From a virus, in the IMG/VR virus record IMGVR_UViG_3300030116_007754, positions 1 through 64,000 of that record: a stretch of DNA of 64,000 nt; one strand, written 5' to 3'. Below are positions 38,701 to 46,268 of this stretch, piece after piece (position 1 is the stretch's first letter; each line of letters opens with the position of its first letter). Position numbers and translations under genes: made by a program. The notes under the pieces are model-generated. The model did no database searches and was not told where the DNA came from. It saw only the letters and a list, made by a program, of their open reading frames with translations.

Positions 38701-39153
38701 TGTAAAAGTAGTTTGTGTTGTTGTATTACCACCATCTGTGTATTGTAAATAAAGTGTTTTTGTACCTGGAGTATTTGCTTCACTACCAAACTTTGTATCA
38801 ACTACTAACGCTTTAACACCACTAGTATTACCAGTAACTTCAGTATTAAGTAATAAACTTAAATTAGCTACACCACCAGTTGCATTATTATCTCTAATTC
38901 TAATAAATGGTACTCTTTCATCATAAGCAACTTCAACTCCTCTTACTACTGATCCTTCTTTAAATACATGTTCTGCAAATCTATCAATTTGATTCTGTAA
39001 TAGAGTTTGCATCTGAGTTAGCTCTCTAGCTTGTACAGCTAATCCAGGTCTAAATAAAAGTCTATAAAAATTCTTATCTTCTTTGAAATCGTCGTAATAT
39101 GGATCTACATTTAGACTTGTTCTTAATGATTGTGTGTTACTTATTCCTACCAT
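32722..39153 (-). CDS. Giant DUF4815-type baseplate/tail structural protein
   Basis: A 2143-residue protein, the largest in the window. The N-terminus (LNVDPYYDDFKEDKNFYRLLF, RPGLAVQARELTQMQTLLQNQ, FAEHVFKEGSVVRG) is the DUF4815-type domain common in marine T4-like phages; DIGVLDDRIRTLEYYTSLSLL near residue 1000 is another conserved motif. The middle is beta-rich; the C-terminal third has regions like VDVEIRVMDPSTNQPTQDV and LDCKVWTARLGELDRKTES. It lies next to gp8, where T4 has gp10 and gp9, so it may be the functional equivalent of gp10 or a short-fibre anchor; that is inference from synteny. No enzyme motif is evident. Confidence 0.85.
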   Translation of the reverse strand: MVGISNTQSLRTSLNVDPYYDDFKEDKNFYRLLFRPGLAVQARELTQMQTLLQNQIDRFAEHVFKEGSVVRGVEVAYDERVPFIRIRDNNATGGVANLSLLLNTEVTGNTSGVKALVVDTKFGSEANTPGTKTLYLQYTDGGNTTTQTTFTAGEVLTSNTGQTARVLASAADGFGSRVTFGQGVIFAKDHFIAVPATSIVVGEYNSNTANFRVGFKLTESITTSNTDTTLLDPAQGAYNYTAPGANRLTITPSLVKYLDSETASDFVELVRFKNGYMTMLGNEPRYNELGDAMAERTHEESGNYNITGNKITLKEHLREGNNQGFLTSSAGGNTQQVAIEKTSGVSYVAGFRNEDIVTKHLALDKAITHKQKDDVLVSANYGNFVNVRELSGSWDVSGHDRVELYDKVQHSVSNTSLGVTGKEGNKIGEARIRGLEHSSGLRGSQNALYKMYLYDIKMTANTFNNVKSFYYDPPTGSGPIAKADAVQVNSNTVLTDSGFNRGVFELPSMFIKTVRDSSGSVDTEFDFYKTFTATIGTDGTFSVSSDADETFILGTGALSTTQKQQNFHVVLDSGANTGGLTGQVSVTGTSNTLNGTGTSFDTMFAIGDKIRPFGQTDIFTVSEITNSTTIKTLETSSGTISARGYEKVFPAGTVINLSGKGANNGSSAGADRTATVASSTSVNFALKEELRTSVNARITTKLRKQNGKEKSKLLRTKRLVKIFVGNNALANTASGSNNFEGPYNLGFSDVFNINFIRKSSSAFTSATQGTDVTSDFLLDFGQRDNFYDHGKIKKAPDSALQISNTDHLLVSLDYFAHDSSQGTGYFSVDSYPINDANTSSNVAIATAEIPVYTSPVTGRQYDLRGHIDVRPRIQDSATDTTALASATTNPSTRTTIVETSGGLHYPIPASNFDVDLQIYLGRRDIVLIDGNGDLRVDKGVPRERPFFPNTFNPDMMPLAYITQKPYPSLPFQSALRFKRPDLASEIREVATRRYTMADIGVLDDRIRTLEYYTSLSLLEAKARQFDVKDDTGFARFKNGFLVDNFQTHNVGDVRNADYNIGIDQEAHELSPKVAMKNMELNWAFSNSSNVTARSKNIVVGINGSVDNFIEGETVSIGSASGIIHKITGTSNTINGDNNNNQKLYIRDWNGSVSIANNVTITGGTSGVTRSTVVRYGSLSFWQRLFFNRYRGSYLYSRQQAETHGVPHNQQGGNFPGLGLRPIGHLLTLPYSDELIISQPYASQGRNAQGLSHNYVGTMTLNPDRLIWADQNLGPEVRIDLDNGAIEAIRHIDAELRRLHPNTRNGYSNVTDVTILSSTRERRGRAITDTVTRQIDTTVTDFDFGETQESTFDMVQDVSIQPFIKAARIDVAVHGLKPRTKHFAFFDGTDVSEYISKIDPDTLHANGGFCFANVTSRGSPHSMVTSANGDMNFSFHLPATDELRFRTGSRIPLRITDSSTNSNELGIVNSSAEATLQASGLTVTKSATTLSTRSIGVSQQSNRRVETRRRTWVDPLAQSFFIEKDVIGNDLITEEISSPGVFLTKAEIYFETKSPTHTVDVEIRVMDPSTNQPTQDVVPHSTVTLDPYEINTSSDGSIPTPVFFDTPIFLKTNYSYCLVVRPEPRNLDCKVWTARLGELDRKTESRITTQPHNGILFVSANELTWRQQQEEDLKMNLYVADFGTNQSGTAVLKNKDVEYFKVSNTTSRFINLQDACYGETVVTYGTLANTKLLVDPARNFFANVEVDSNRSIGNFRYNPLTNLADVTNSLTIRETGKVRSVNTSSKTISIQLDSIDVVPPRPPFARMGSGKFLRFRSGDSLTGTIIGNTSTVNTSSFTTPIGTVYNLDEFTSANSRILVLNNSTGDFRANTFFISTNGNIKGHIDEIQVVPSDIQFLQSTQMDLPGCSISATGKMGTTETTLDSEFSDYEVNELTRLGDRKFVFSRSREVSNLSGQKSVEIRYAMSNSSDKRMSPAIDLQLGNFCAMENIINNDSTGETLVQGGGADARYITKTVELNEGQDAEDIRVIFDAYKPETANINVYYKILHADDEDSLALDVSYVQMSQNTVSTVYSSSENQNDFKEYQYTPTNDVMTGINSSIQYTNSNGVTFTGFKKFKIKIVLLTTDPSNPPRVRDLRVLALQR

Positions 39154-40698
39154 TTAAAATCCCATTATTATTTTAAAGTTTTCAATTTGTTCAGTTGCTC
39201 TAGTTATTGGCGTTCTGTTCTCAACATATAATACATCTCCATTGTAAAATAATAAATCACTATTAGAAGACGGTCTTATAGTTGCAGTTTTGCCAGAAGT
39301 AGATCCAGTTATTTGTTCATTATTCTGAAACCTTCCTGTTATATTTATCACTCTAAGCGTGCCTGCTGTGTTAGCTGCATTACTATTTGCAAAACTAACT
39401 ACATTTCCTGTAGCACCACTTGTTCCACCAGTAATTAATTCATCTGCATTAAAATCTCCAGTTGCACCAGAAAGTGTCATTCTGGTTGTCATATCAAAGT
39501 TAATTGTGTTAGCAACGGATCCGTTAGCTAATATTGGATCCTTAATTAAACCAAAAGTTCTAATATTATTCTCTAAAGGTAGTGTACCTGATTCAGTTCC
39601 ACTAAATTCTGAAGTAAGCATAACAAAACTTCCTCCTAATTCCTCTCTTGCATTTTTTCCATGTCCATTTCTTGGACTAATAATCGCTCTTCCTGTTGCA
39701 CTATTACCATGGTTAGTATTAGCAGAAATAGTTACAGTTGCATTAGAATAATTAACTCCTGAATTAATAATGTTAATGTAATTAACTGCTCCATTACTAG
39801 CTACAACATTAGAATAAGCAAGTGTTCCTGATCCATCACCAGATACAGTCACTTTTGGACTTACAATGTATCCACTTGAAGTGTTAGGAGCAGTTGTAAA
39901 TGCATTATTAACAGTAACTGTTCTAGATACACCCTCGTATCTAACAACATCTCTAATGAGTCCAGCACCTTTACCAGATGTAATATAAATTGAACTTCCA
40001 ACATATACTGAATCATTAGCACTTGCAGTGTTAGCTAATGAAAATGAAGTACCATTTGCAATACTAGCAAACTGTCCATTAGTGGTAAAGTAACCTCTAC
40101 CTCCAGCTGTTACCTTTATAATGTTTATTGCACCATTAACAGACGCTTGTTGTGTTGAAAACTGAGCAGATCCATCATTAGCTGTCAATACTTTAACTGG
40201 AATGAATTGATCTGTAACAAACTTACCATTATCTGCACCTGATACTGTATACATATACTTCCATTGATAACCATCAGCTGTTTCTATAATTCCAGTTGAT
40301 GTACCTGTAGGTTGTACTGTTGAATTTGCATTTTTGTTATTGAATAAACATTTGTATACGTTTCTATCAGTAGTATAAACATAAAAAGTATTTGCATACA
40401 AATTAGAGTCTTCATTATCATATGCAGCATATAATACATTATTAGACCAGTTGTATCTTTTTAGTGCATATGTGATATCGGTTGTAGCTAACTTTTTAGC
40501 AGCTAACATTTGTTTGTAAATATTATAATCGTTATTCTGTGTATCGTTTATTGGTGCTGTAACTATAGAATCGTTTGCATAAGGACCAGGTCTTCCAACA
40601 AACATGTAAAGTCTTGATGGTGATGTCTCACTAACTGATTCGAATACTTGATCTGCAAGGTAATAAGCAAATCTTTTTGTCACATGCGCAGTCGTCAT
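39154..40698 (-). CDS. gp8: Baseplate wedge protein gp8
   Basis: Baseplate wedge subunit. It is 514 residues, longer than T4 gp8 (334). The N-terminal part (LYMFVGRPGPYANDSIV, DITYALKRYNWSNNVLYAAYD, TYVYTTDRNVYKCLFNN-like, IETADGYQWKYMYTVSG) and the C-terminal end (GDVLYVENRTPITRATEQIE, then NFKIIMGF) both align with T4 gp8. The extra length lies between, a beta-rich insertion (about 185-480) with two ITGSTSG/ITGGTSG repeats. It is one base from the 2143-residue gene. Confidence 0.85.
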   Translation of the reverse strand: MTTAHVTKRFAYYLADQVFESVSETSPSRLYMFVGRPGPYANDSIVTAPINDTQNNDYNIYKQMLAAKKLATTDITYALKRYNWSNNVLYAAYDNEDSNLYANTFYVYTTDRNVYKCLFNNKNANSTVQPTGTSTGIIETADGYQWKYMYTVSGADNGKFVTDQFIPVKVLTANDGSAQFSTQQASVNGAINIIKVTAGGRGYFTTNGQFASIANGTSFSLANTASANDSVYVGSSIYITSGKGAGLIRDVVRYEGVSRTVTVNNAFTTAPNTSSGYIVSPKVTVSGDGSGTLAYSNVVASNGAVNYINIINSGVNYSNATVTISANTNHGNSATGRAIISPRNGHGKNAREELGGSFVMLTSEFSGTESGTLPLENNIRTFGLIKDPILANGSVANTINFDMTTRMTLSGATGDFNADELITGGTSGATGNVVSFANSNAANTAGTLRVINITGRFQNNEQITGSTSGKTATIRPSSNSDLLFYNGDVLYVENRTPITRATEQIENFKIIMGF

Positions 40699-40707
40699 TT
40701 AATCTCC

Positions 40708-41586
40708 TTAGATGGCGCCACTATCTTTAATATTAACATTACCATACATTGCACCTGCATGTGAAGAACAATAATATTGATAAGAGTCTCTTCCAGAAGA
40801 AACTATATCATGTGGTATTTGCCAATATAAAACTCCAGTATTCTTACCTTGAGCACTTGCACCAGTACTTATTGTACCATCAACTGCAACATGGATCAAC
40901 GTATTTGAAAAATTATTTGTACCAGAGTTACCACTTCTTATATGAAAAGGATGAGCTCCAGCTAAACCATTTAAATCAAATGCAATTGTAGTTTCATTTC
41001 TTACAGTAAGCTCAGGATTATTAAATGCAGCTCCACCTTTACCAAAACCCATATTAGAAACAATATAAGCACTGGATCCATTTGCAGATATATCATATGT
41101 TACTGCTGCACCATAGTTTGGTACTGTTGAATAACTTTTACCACTACTGAATACAGAAAATACATTTGATACTTGAGTTCTATCTGAAACTAATGTTCTT
41201 ATAGCATTATTTGTTTGTACTAAGTTCGTGTTTATTAATGTTAATCTTGAGTTGGTATTAGCTAGTGCTGCTAAACTAACAACGTTTGCTACTTGTGCTC
41301 GTTGAGCAATAGCACTATTAGTATTTGCTAAAGCAGCCAAAGAAGCAACGTTTGCTACTTTTGCGTATAAATTTAATCTTGTATTGATAGCAGAATTAGC
41401 TGCATATGTAGCTATTGCATAAGCATTTGAAACTAAAGTTCCTGTATTGGCAGCTATGGTTGTTCCATCACCTAATGCGTTATAAACTTCTGTAAAATTA
41501 TCGTTGACTTTATCACCACCAGCACGTAATGTATCACCACTTCCATCATTAGCACTTGATCCTAGTCCAATTGATTGTTTTGCCAT
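40708..41586 (-). CDS. Virion fibre-like protein with cupredoxin-like C-terminal domain
   Basis: A 292-residue protein. Residues 1-45 (SIGLGSSANDGSGDTLRAGG, then DKVNDNFTEVYNALGDG) are a start common to marine phage fibre proteins. Residues 75-125 carry two repeats of VANVxSLAALANTNS. Residues about 160-292 look like a cupredoxin: HPFHI (His212/His215) and, near the end, YYCSSHAGAMYG with Cys273, His276 and Met280 in the C-x2-H-x3-M spacing of type 1 copper sites. If real, the domain binds copper or uses the fold for display on the virion. A late box lies 17 bases upstream and gp8 follows, so it is a virion-operon gene. Confidence 0.72.
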   Translation of the reverse strand: MAKQSIGLGSSANDGSGDTLRAGGDKVNDNFTEVYNALGDGTTIAANTGTLVSNAYAIATYAANSAINTRLNLYAKVANVASLAALANTNSAIAQRAQVANVVSLAALANTNSRLTLINTNLVQTNNAIRTLVSDRTQVSNVFSVFSSGKSYSTVPNYGAAVTYDISANGSSAYIVSNMGFGKGGAAFNNPELTVRNETTIAFDLNGLAGAHPFHIRSGNSGTNNFSNTLIHVAVDGTISTGASAQGKNTGVLYWQIPHDIVSSGRDSYQYYCSSHAGAMYGNVNIKDSGAI

Positions 41587-41602
41587 CTCTTATCCTTAAT
41601 CC

Positions 41603-41610
41603 TATTTATA
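41603..41610 (-). promoter_or_regulatory. T4-type late promoter box for the cupredoxin-gp8 operon
   Basis: Exact TATAAATA on the minus strand, 17 bases before the 292-residue gene and in the gap after the gp7-position gene. It probably drives transcription through gp8, the giant gene and cassette 4. Confidence 0.75.
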
Positions 41611-43314
41611 TTAAATTGCATCAAAACTTGTATTAGCTGAGTCAAAGGTTAATGTTGTACTATCAAAGTTTACAACTGCACTTGAAGTTGTTGTAACATT
41701 ACTACTTAGAGCTGTAACCTGAGAAATAATACTTTTTTGACTAACTTCTCCAAATAATTTAGTTCCAACAGGATGTACTAAATCATCAACAAACTGTTTA
41801 TATTGTCTTACCATATTATTGGATCTTATAACATAACTATACACCTGATAAAAGAAGTTATCTTGTAATCTGTTATTCCATGATAAGAAACCTTTTGTAT
41901 CTATATACTTACCTTCATATGATCTTAAACCAGTAATCTCAGCTGTACCAGTTGCATTAGCTGTAGGCACTCTACTATTATTAAATATGTTCAACACTTC
42001 ATACTTGTTAAAACCAGAACCTTTATTGGATCCAACTGTTACTCTCCTTATACCACCAGGTATATGTTGAACTGTAAATACTGCATTTTCACCTTTTATA
42101 CCACCAGCACCATCAGATATTCTTGCACTAGCTACATCTCTATTGAAAGCTGATACAGATGGTAAAGGATTATAATTATAACCATATGATGTTTGATAAA
42201 TTGAATTGATTGTTCCAACTGTAACATTTGCAAAAGTTAATGCATCTACTAATCTACTAAAACAGTTAGCTTGAGCTAAGTTAGCATTTAATGATGTAGT
42301 ATTTCCTCCTAGTGCTGCAAAAGCGGTATTAGTAGTAGAATTAGAAACTCCACCTGTCACATTTAGTGGAACATCTTTTAATGAATTTATTTTTTCTGTA
42401 TTAATACTTAATACTTCAGTATCTTTAATAGTTTGTACATAAGCACCTGCACCAACACCCCCAGATGCTGTATTAGGTGATACTGATATTGGAGTGTTTG
42501 CAAAGTAACCTGATCCTCCATTAGCTAGATTAATCTGTATTGCACTAAAATTATCTGTTTCTGAAACAATACCTTCAGCATCAGTTAAGTTAACTGGACT
42601 GGTTAATCTAACATTATCACCTAACTGATAACCAGCTCCTTTATTTAAAACTTCAACAGAAACTAATGGACCTGTTACGTTATAAATTGTAGCATTAACT
42701 GAGTTAGCTGTATTTCTTACTAATTCTAAATCTTCAAATGTTCCATCAATATTACTAAGAAACATTTCTTTAACTAAAAAACCAGATTCAAACGTCTGTG
42801 TAATTCTTTCTACTTTAGCTGTTGCACCTGATGATATACCTGTAATATTTTGTCCTAATAATAATTCAGTATTACCTACTACTGGATCACCAACTCTAAT
42901 GCTGTTTTCTTGGATCCATCTACCATCAGAAGCTCTAAGAATACTATCACCTGGATCATAAATTGTAATATCTTCATTATATAATGCTCTAAATAAAAGT
43001 TGATAACTTTTTTCACTTCCTCTTGATCTATAGAAATCTTTAGCTCTTTTAACTAATATTTTTTGATCTGCAGTTAAAGTTTTTGGAAAAGATGGTAATA
43101 ATTCTCTTTTAATATATTCAATATATTTTTGAACTGAAGTATCAATATCTTGATAACTTTCAAGACTTCTTGTAACTTGAATAACATTATTACCTTGCTC
43201 TAAAAACTCGTAATAACCTTCAACAAATTTTTGAAATAAAGGAGCATCTTCCCTGATAAAATCAGGTAGTTGAGTCTTTACTAATGGTGAGACTTTTTTT
43301 GAGATAGAAGACAT
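41611..43314 (-). CDS. Baseplate wedge-type protein in gp7 position
   Basis: A 567-residue protein overlapping gp6 by one base. The N-terminal third is helical (LVKTQLPDFIREDAPLFQKF, VEGYYEFLEQGNNV) and contains KRAKDFYRSRGSEKSYQLLF, RALYNEDITIYDPGDS, a motif shared with tail protein I-type wedge proteins that pair with gp6/gpJ. The remainder is beta-rich with repeated GxGY segments (NKGAGYQLGDNVRL, NGGSGYFANTPISV, KGSGFNKYEVLNIF). In T4 the gene next to gp6 is gp7, so this is the likely equivalent; by sequence I cannot confirm homology to T4 gp7. Confidence 0.75.
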   Translation of the reverse strand: MSSISKKVSPLVKTQLPDFIREDAPLFQKFVEGYYEFLEQGNNVIQVTRSLESYQDIDTSVQKYIEYIKRELLPSFPKTLTADQKILVKRAKDFYRSRGSEKSYQLLFRALYNEDITIYDPGDSILRASDGRWIQENSIRVGDPVVGNTELLLGQNITGISSGATAKVERITQTFESGFLVKEMFLSNIDGTFEDLELVRNTANSVNATIYNVTGPLVSVEVLNKGAGYQLGDNVRLTSPVNLTDAEGIVSETDNFSAIQINLANGGSGYFANTPISVSPNTASGGVGAGAYVQTIKDTEVLSINTEKINSLKDVPLNVTGGVSNSTTNTAFAALGGNTTSLNANLAQANCFSRLVDALTFANVTVGTINSIYQTSYGYNYNPLPSVSAFNRDVASARISDGAGGIKGENAVFTVQHIPGGIRRVTVGSNKGSGFNKYEVLNIFNNSRVPTANATGTAEITGLRSYEGKYIDTKGFLSWNNRLQDNFFYQVYSYVIRSNNMVRQYKQFVDDLVHPVGTKLFGEVSQKSIISQVTALSSNVTTTSSAVVNFDSTTLTFDSANTSFDAI

Positions 43315-45194
43315 TAGTAGTATGTTCCTGATACACCTGAAGTTGTTCCTGTTTGAGTTGTTCCTGTGTAAGATGTAGTAATAGTTGTAGTTGATCCTGA
43401 AGTAGTAACAGAAGACTGTCTACTCTCTACTGCTCCAGTTTCATTATTTACTACAGTAACACTTGTTCCTGATAATAATAAAATATTATTTCTCACTGTA
43501 TTAATATCATTGATAGCTGGCTTAGCTGTCAATTCAATACTTGATGTACTTGTAATATTAACATTACTTAATGTAATTAATCCTGTTGCATAATTTACAG
43601 TTCCTGCATCATTGCTAACATATTGTCTAATATTATTATCACCAAGATAGTATAATCTTAAAATTCCAAATCCATCATCATCAATAAATGTTGTTTGTCC
43701 GTTGAATGTAAAACCTGTACTACTAATCGCATATAAATGACCAGAATGAGGATGGTGAATAGCATTGTTAAATGCAAAGTTATATGTTGTTGCTGTACCA
43801 CTGTTAGGTGTAAATCTCTTCATCATAGTAAAGGTTGTTCTGGTACTAACTATACTAACATCAGCATCTGTTATGGATTTTACAAAAGTACTTTCTCTGA
43901 AGTTTTTGTCAAACAAACTAAGTTGACTATTTTCAAAGTTATTAACTGCTGTAATAACTCTGTTACTTATAGCACCAGCATCTAATGAAGTTAATGCTTT
44001 GTCATAACTTACATTGATAGTTGGAACTACATATAAGAAAGTAGCATCAACAAATTCAGGTTCAACTGAAACCATGTTTCTTGTTCTTAAAATATCTTTT
44101 AGTTCATTCTTTCTTTGATCTGATAATAAATTACCTTCTGTTGGTTTTGCTGCTATGTAGACTTTACCATAGATTGGTGGATTGTTTTCTTCACCTCCCC
44201 AAACACTAACAGCTTGAAGGTCAGGTGCTTCAGCTAATAATAATCTTGAATAATCAGCTTTTACTACAGCTCTTCCTTGTCTTTGATAATTTTTTGGAGC
44301 ATTAAATTTAATACTTTCAATATTTTCAGCATTGGATCCTTGTCTAGCTGCTGTAGCAACTGTGACACTAAAATTAGTTTGTCCTCCTAATGTTGAAGGT
44401 GAAGTAAAATTATTTGCACCATTTGTAATTGAACCATTAACTACTCTATAATTAACAATAACAATATTACCATTATCTAACTGTTTACCAAGTACATTAT
44501 CTCCAAAAAGTAATTCATATCTACCATCTTCATTTTCTTGTATAAAATAAACTAAACTTGTAGCTGAAACATCTGTTAAATCACTTGCCTGAGCAAATGT
44601 TCTTAATGATGAATTTGAGCTACTTGTCTGTATACTAACTTTTAAACTATTAGTGTCTATATTATCATTACCTAAAATAAATCTTTGATTAACAGAAGTA
44701 TCAACTGCTATCCTTTCTTGTACTGGCTCACCTTCTTTAATTACAATATTGTTTGCTTGATATCCTTCAGATTGTAGAAGTGTATAAGCTCTATCTGTTG
44801 TAAACTTATAATCTATTCCATCTAAAGAAGAAACAAATAAAGTGTTTGAAGAAATAGTAACACTTGCTACGTTTGTAGATGGTGTTATAGTTACATCTAA
44901 AGTAGCTTCTGCACCTTTAGCAGAAGTTGGAGTATAACCTAACATTTTAGCTCTAGCTACAACATTATTTCTTATTTGTGCACTATCTAAAAACATTTCA
45001 TTAGTTGTCATGTTAGTATAGACAGCATTATAGTATGTATTATAAGCAAGAAGATCAACTAAATGATTCAATGCACTACCTTCGAAATCATAATCAGCAA
45101 ATTCAGGTTTAGCTTTCATAAAAGTAATTAAGTTACTTTTGATTGTGTTAAAATTTAATTCAGTAGCTCTTAAAACACTATTTGCAACTGCCAT
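43314..45194 (-). CDS. gp6: Baseplate wedge protein gp6
   Basis: Core wedge protein forming the baseplate inner ring. It is 626 residues (T4 gp6 660). Family features include the N-terminal FNTIKSNLITFMKAKPEFAD, YDFEGSALNHLVDLLAYNT and NVVARAKMLGYTPTSAKGAE; the gpJ-like core GRAVVKADYSRLLLAEAPDL, VSVWGGEENNPPIYGKVYIA and SDQRKNELKDIL; and DKNFRESTFVKSI. The C-terminal 50 residues are a Thr/Ser/Gly-rich tail. It shares a base with gp25 and with the gp7-position gene, matching the T4-like wedge order gp25-gp6-gp7. Confidence 0.94.
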   Translation of the reverse strand: MAVANSVLRATELNFNTIKSNLITFMKAKPEFADYDFEGSALNHLVDLLAYNTYYNAVYTNMTTNEMFLDSAQIRNNVVARAKMLGYTPTSAKGAEATLDVTITPSTNVASVTISSNTLFVSSLDGIDYKFTTDRAYTLLQSEGYQANNIVIKEGEPVQERIAVDTSVNQRFILGNDNIDTNSLKVSIQTSSSNSSLRTFAQASDLTDVSATSLVYFIQENEDGRYELLFGDNVLGKQLDNGNIVIVNYRVVNGSITNGANNFTSPSTLGGQTNFSVTVATAARQGSNAENIESIKFNAPKNYQRQGRAVVKADYSRLLLAEAPDLQAVSVWGGEENNPPIYGKVYIAAKPTEGNLLSDQRKNELKDILRTRNMVSVEPEFVDATFLYVVPTINVSYDKALTSLDAGAISNRVITAVNNFENSQLSLFDKNFRESTFVKSITDADVSIVSTRTTFTMMKRFTPNSGTATTYNFAFNNAIHHPHSGHLYAISSTGFTFNGQTTFIDDDGFGILRLYYLGDNNIRQYVSNDAGTVNYATGLITLSNVNITSTSSIELTAKPAINDINTVRNNILLLSGTSVTVVNNETGAVESRQSSVTTSGSTTTITTSYTGTTQTGTTSGVSGTYY

Positions 45195-45589
45195 TATCTT
45201 ACTCTTTCTATGAATAATTCAAGCTGATCAACATCAACTTGATTTCTTGCTCTAAATTTAATTGTTATTGTAATTCCATGTTGTTCTGGAACTTCTCTTA
45301 CTAATACATCAATAAGTTGAACTCTAGGTTCAAAGTTAGCTACTGCAAACTCTATATCATTAGCTATATCATCAGCAATATTAGTATCAAATTGTTCAAA
45401 CAATCTTGATTTAATATCACTTCCAAAATTAGGACTATATGCTCTTTCAAACTTATTAGTAAGTATTATGTTCTTTAAGGACCTTTTGACTGCATCATTA
45501 TTAGTAAGTGTATTTAACTTTCTAGTCACTGGGTGTCTATCGAAAATTATATCAAAGTCTTTATAAACTACACTTTTTGGTAATGGCAT
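45194..45589 (-). CDS. gp25: Baseplate wedge protein gp25
   Basis: Small wedge protein of the gp25/VgrG-associated lysozyme-like family that nucleates sheath assembly. The 131-residue length equals T4 gp25 (132). Conserved segments are DIIFDRHPVTRKLNTLTNND, VKRSLKNIILTNKFERAY, PNFGSDIKSRLFEQFD and EPRVQLIDVLVREVPEQHGI. It is directly upstream of gp6. A late box variant lies 17 bases before its start. Confidence 0.95.
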   Translation of the reverse strand: MPLPKSVVYKDFDIIFDRHPVTRKLNTLTNNDAVKRSLKNIILTNKFERAYSPNFGSDIKSRLFEQFDTNIADDIANDIEFAVANFEPRVQLIDVLVREVPEQHGITITIKFRARNQVDVDQLELFIERVR

Positions 45590-45605
45590 TTTTGTTCCTC
45601 TTAAC

Positions 45606-45613
45606 TATTTATG
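45606..45613 (-). promoter_or_regulatory. Late promoter box variant for gp25-gp6
   Basis: The minus strand reads CATAAATA, one base off the late box, 17 bases before the gp25 ATG, the same spacing as exact boxes elsewhere. Confidence 0.5.
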
Positions 45614-45615
45614 AG

Positions 45616-45783
45616 CTATTTTTTCAATTCTTGTAGCTCTTTACGTCTTTCCTTACACAATTTAGATATTTCACTAAGTGCCTTTCTAGCTCTTGTACCA
45701 GCACTTTTATTTCCTGATACTGCTTTCTCATTTTCGTTTGTGTAAGTATTAAAAAGACTTGTCAAAGTTTCATGTATATCCAT
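45616..45783 (-). CDS. Small basic Hc1/histone H1-like protein
   Basis: A 55-residue gene not in larger ORF size classes. The translation contains SGNKSAGTRARKALSEISKL and CKERRKELQELKK, which resemble the Hc1 histone H1-like family pattern GNKAAAxRVRxxSxxLxKxxKxFRKxS. Hc1-type proteins bind DNA or nucleoid in chlamydiae, and small relatives occur in marine phages and bacteria of unknown role. The ATG has a good AAGGA site six bases upstream. It lies between gp25 and a lipoprotein gene in the baseplate operon, so it may be a DNA-binding or internal virion protein; function is not established. Confidence 0.65.
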   Translation of the reverse strand: MDIHETLTSLFNTYTNENEKAVSGNKSAGTRARKALSEISKLCKERRKELQELKK

Positions 45784-45792
45784 TTTATATCC

Positions 45793-45942
45793 TTATTTTA
45801 ATTTAATATCACATTTACCTAAACATTCAATATGATCGTGATTAGGTAAGTCTTTGTATTCGTCATTGGACATTAATGATGAGCAACTAGATAATATAAG
45901 TGCTAGTGCTGTAAGTAATCCTAATAAAAATCCTTTAATCAT
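45793..45942 (-). CDS. Small predicted lipoprotein
   Basis: A 49-residue protein: basic start MIKGF, hydrophobic segment LLGLLTALALIL, then lipobox LSSC with Cys20 as the lipidated residue, followed by a short hydrophilic tail with two more cysteines (HIECLGKCDIK). The ATG has a strong AGGAG site six bases upstream. Phage lipoproteins of this size are usually outer spanins for lysis or superinfection-exclusion factors; the first often need an inner partner, none of which I can identify next to it. A late box variant lies 17 bases upstream. Confidence 0.75.
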   Translation of the reverse strand: MIKGFLLGLLTALALILSSCSSLMSNDEYKDLPNHDHIECLGKCDIKLK

Positions 45943-45958
45943 TTTTTCTCCTTTCTGT

Positions 45959-45966
45959 TATTTATG
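45959..45966 (-). promoter_or_regulatory. Late promoter box variant for the lipoprotein gene
   Basis: The minus strand reads CATAAATA, 17 bases before the lipoprotein ATG, close to the end of the PAAR gene. Confidence 0.5.
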
Positions 45967-45968
45967 TG

Positions 45969-46259
45969 TTAACCGGCAAAAACGTTAGTACTACCTTGAG
46001 CAATAGAAGTACATTTCACTAATCCATCACCTACTCTTCCAGCTCCTCTGCCGTTAATAAAAACTGAACTTGATCCAGATTTAACTGCACCAACGTGTGG
46101 TGGACATTTATCTCCTTTTGGAAATACATGAACTGTGTTTATATCTCCTTTCCTTACAGCAGGCCTTGTATTAACAAAAACATCTGAAGACCCTGTAGCT
46201 CTAACCATACCACTACAATGTGGTACATCTAAATCTCCTATTCTTGATATTGCTGGCAT
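45969..46259 (-). CDS. PAAR-motif tail spike tip protein
   Basis: A 96-residue PAAR-domain protein forming the sharp metal-bound tip of the central spike, equivalent to T4 gp5.4. PAAR features include ISRIGDLDVPHCSG at the start, TRPAVRKGDINTVHVFPKGD, KCPPHVGAVKSGSSSVFING and GRGAGRVGDGLVKCTSIAQG. His14, His44, His55 and Cys83 are candidate zinc or iron ligands. It lies a few genes downstream of gp5 in the same operon, consistent with capping the gp5 beta-helix. Confidence 0.92.
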   Translation of the reverse strand: MPAISRIGDLDVPHCSGMVRATGSSDVFVNTRPAVRKGDINTVHVFPKGDKCPPHVGAVKSGSSSVFINGRGAGRVGDGLVKCTSIAQGSTNVFAG

Positions 46260-46268
46260 TTTATTCTC

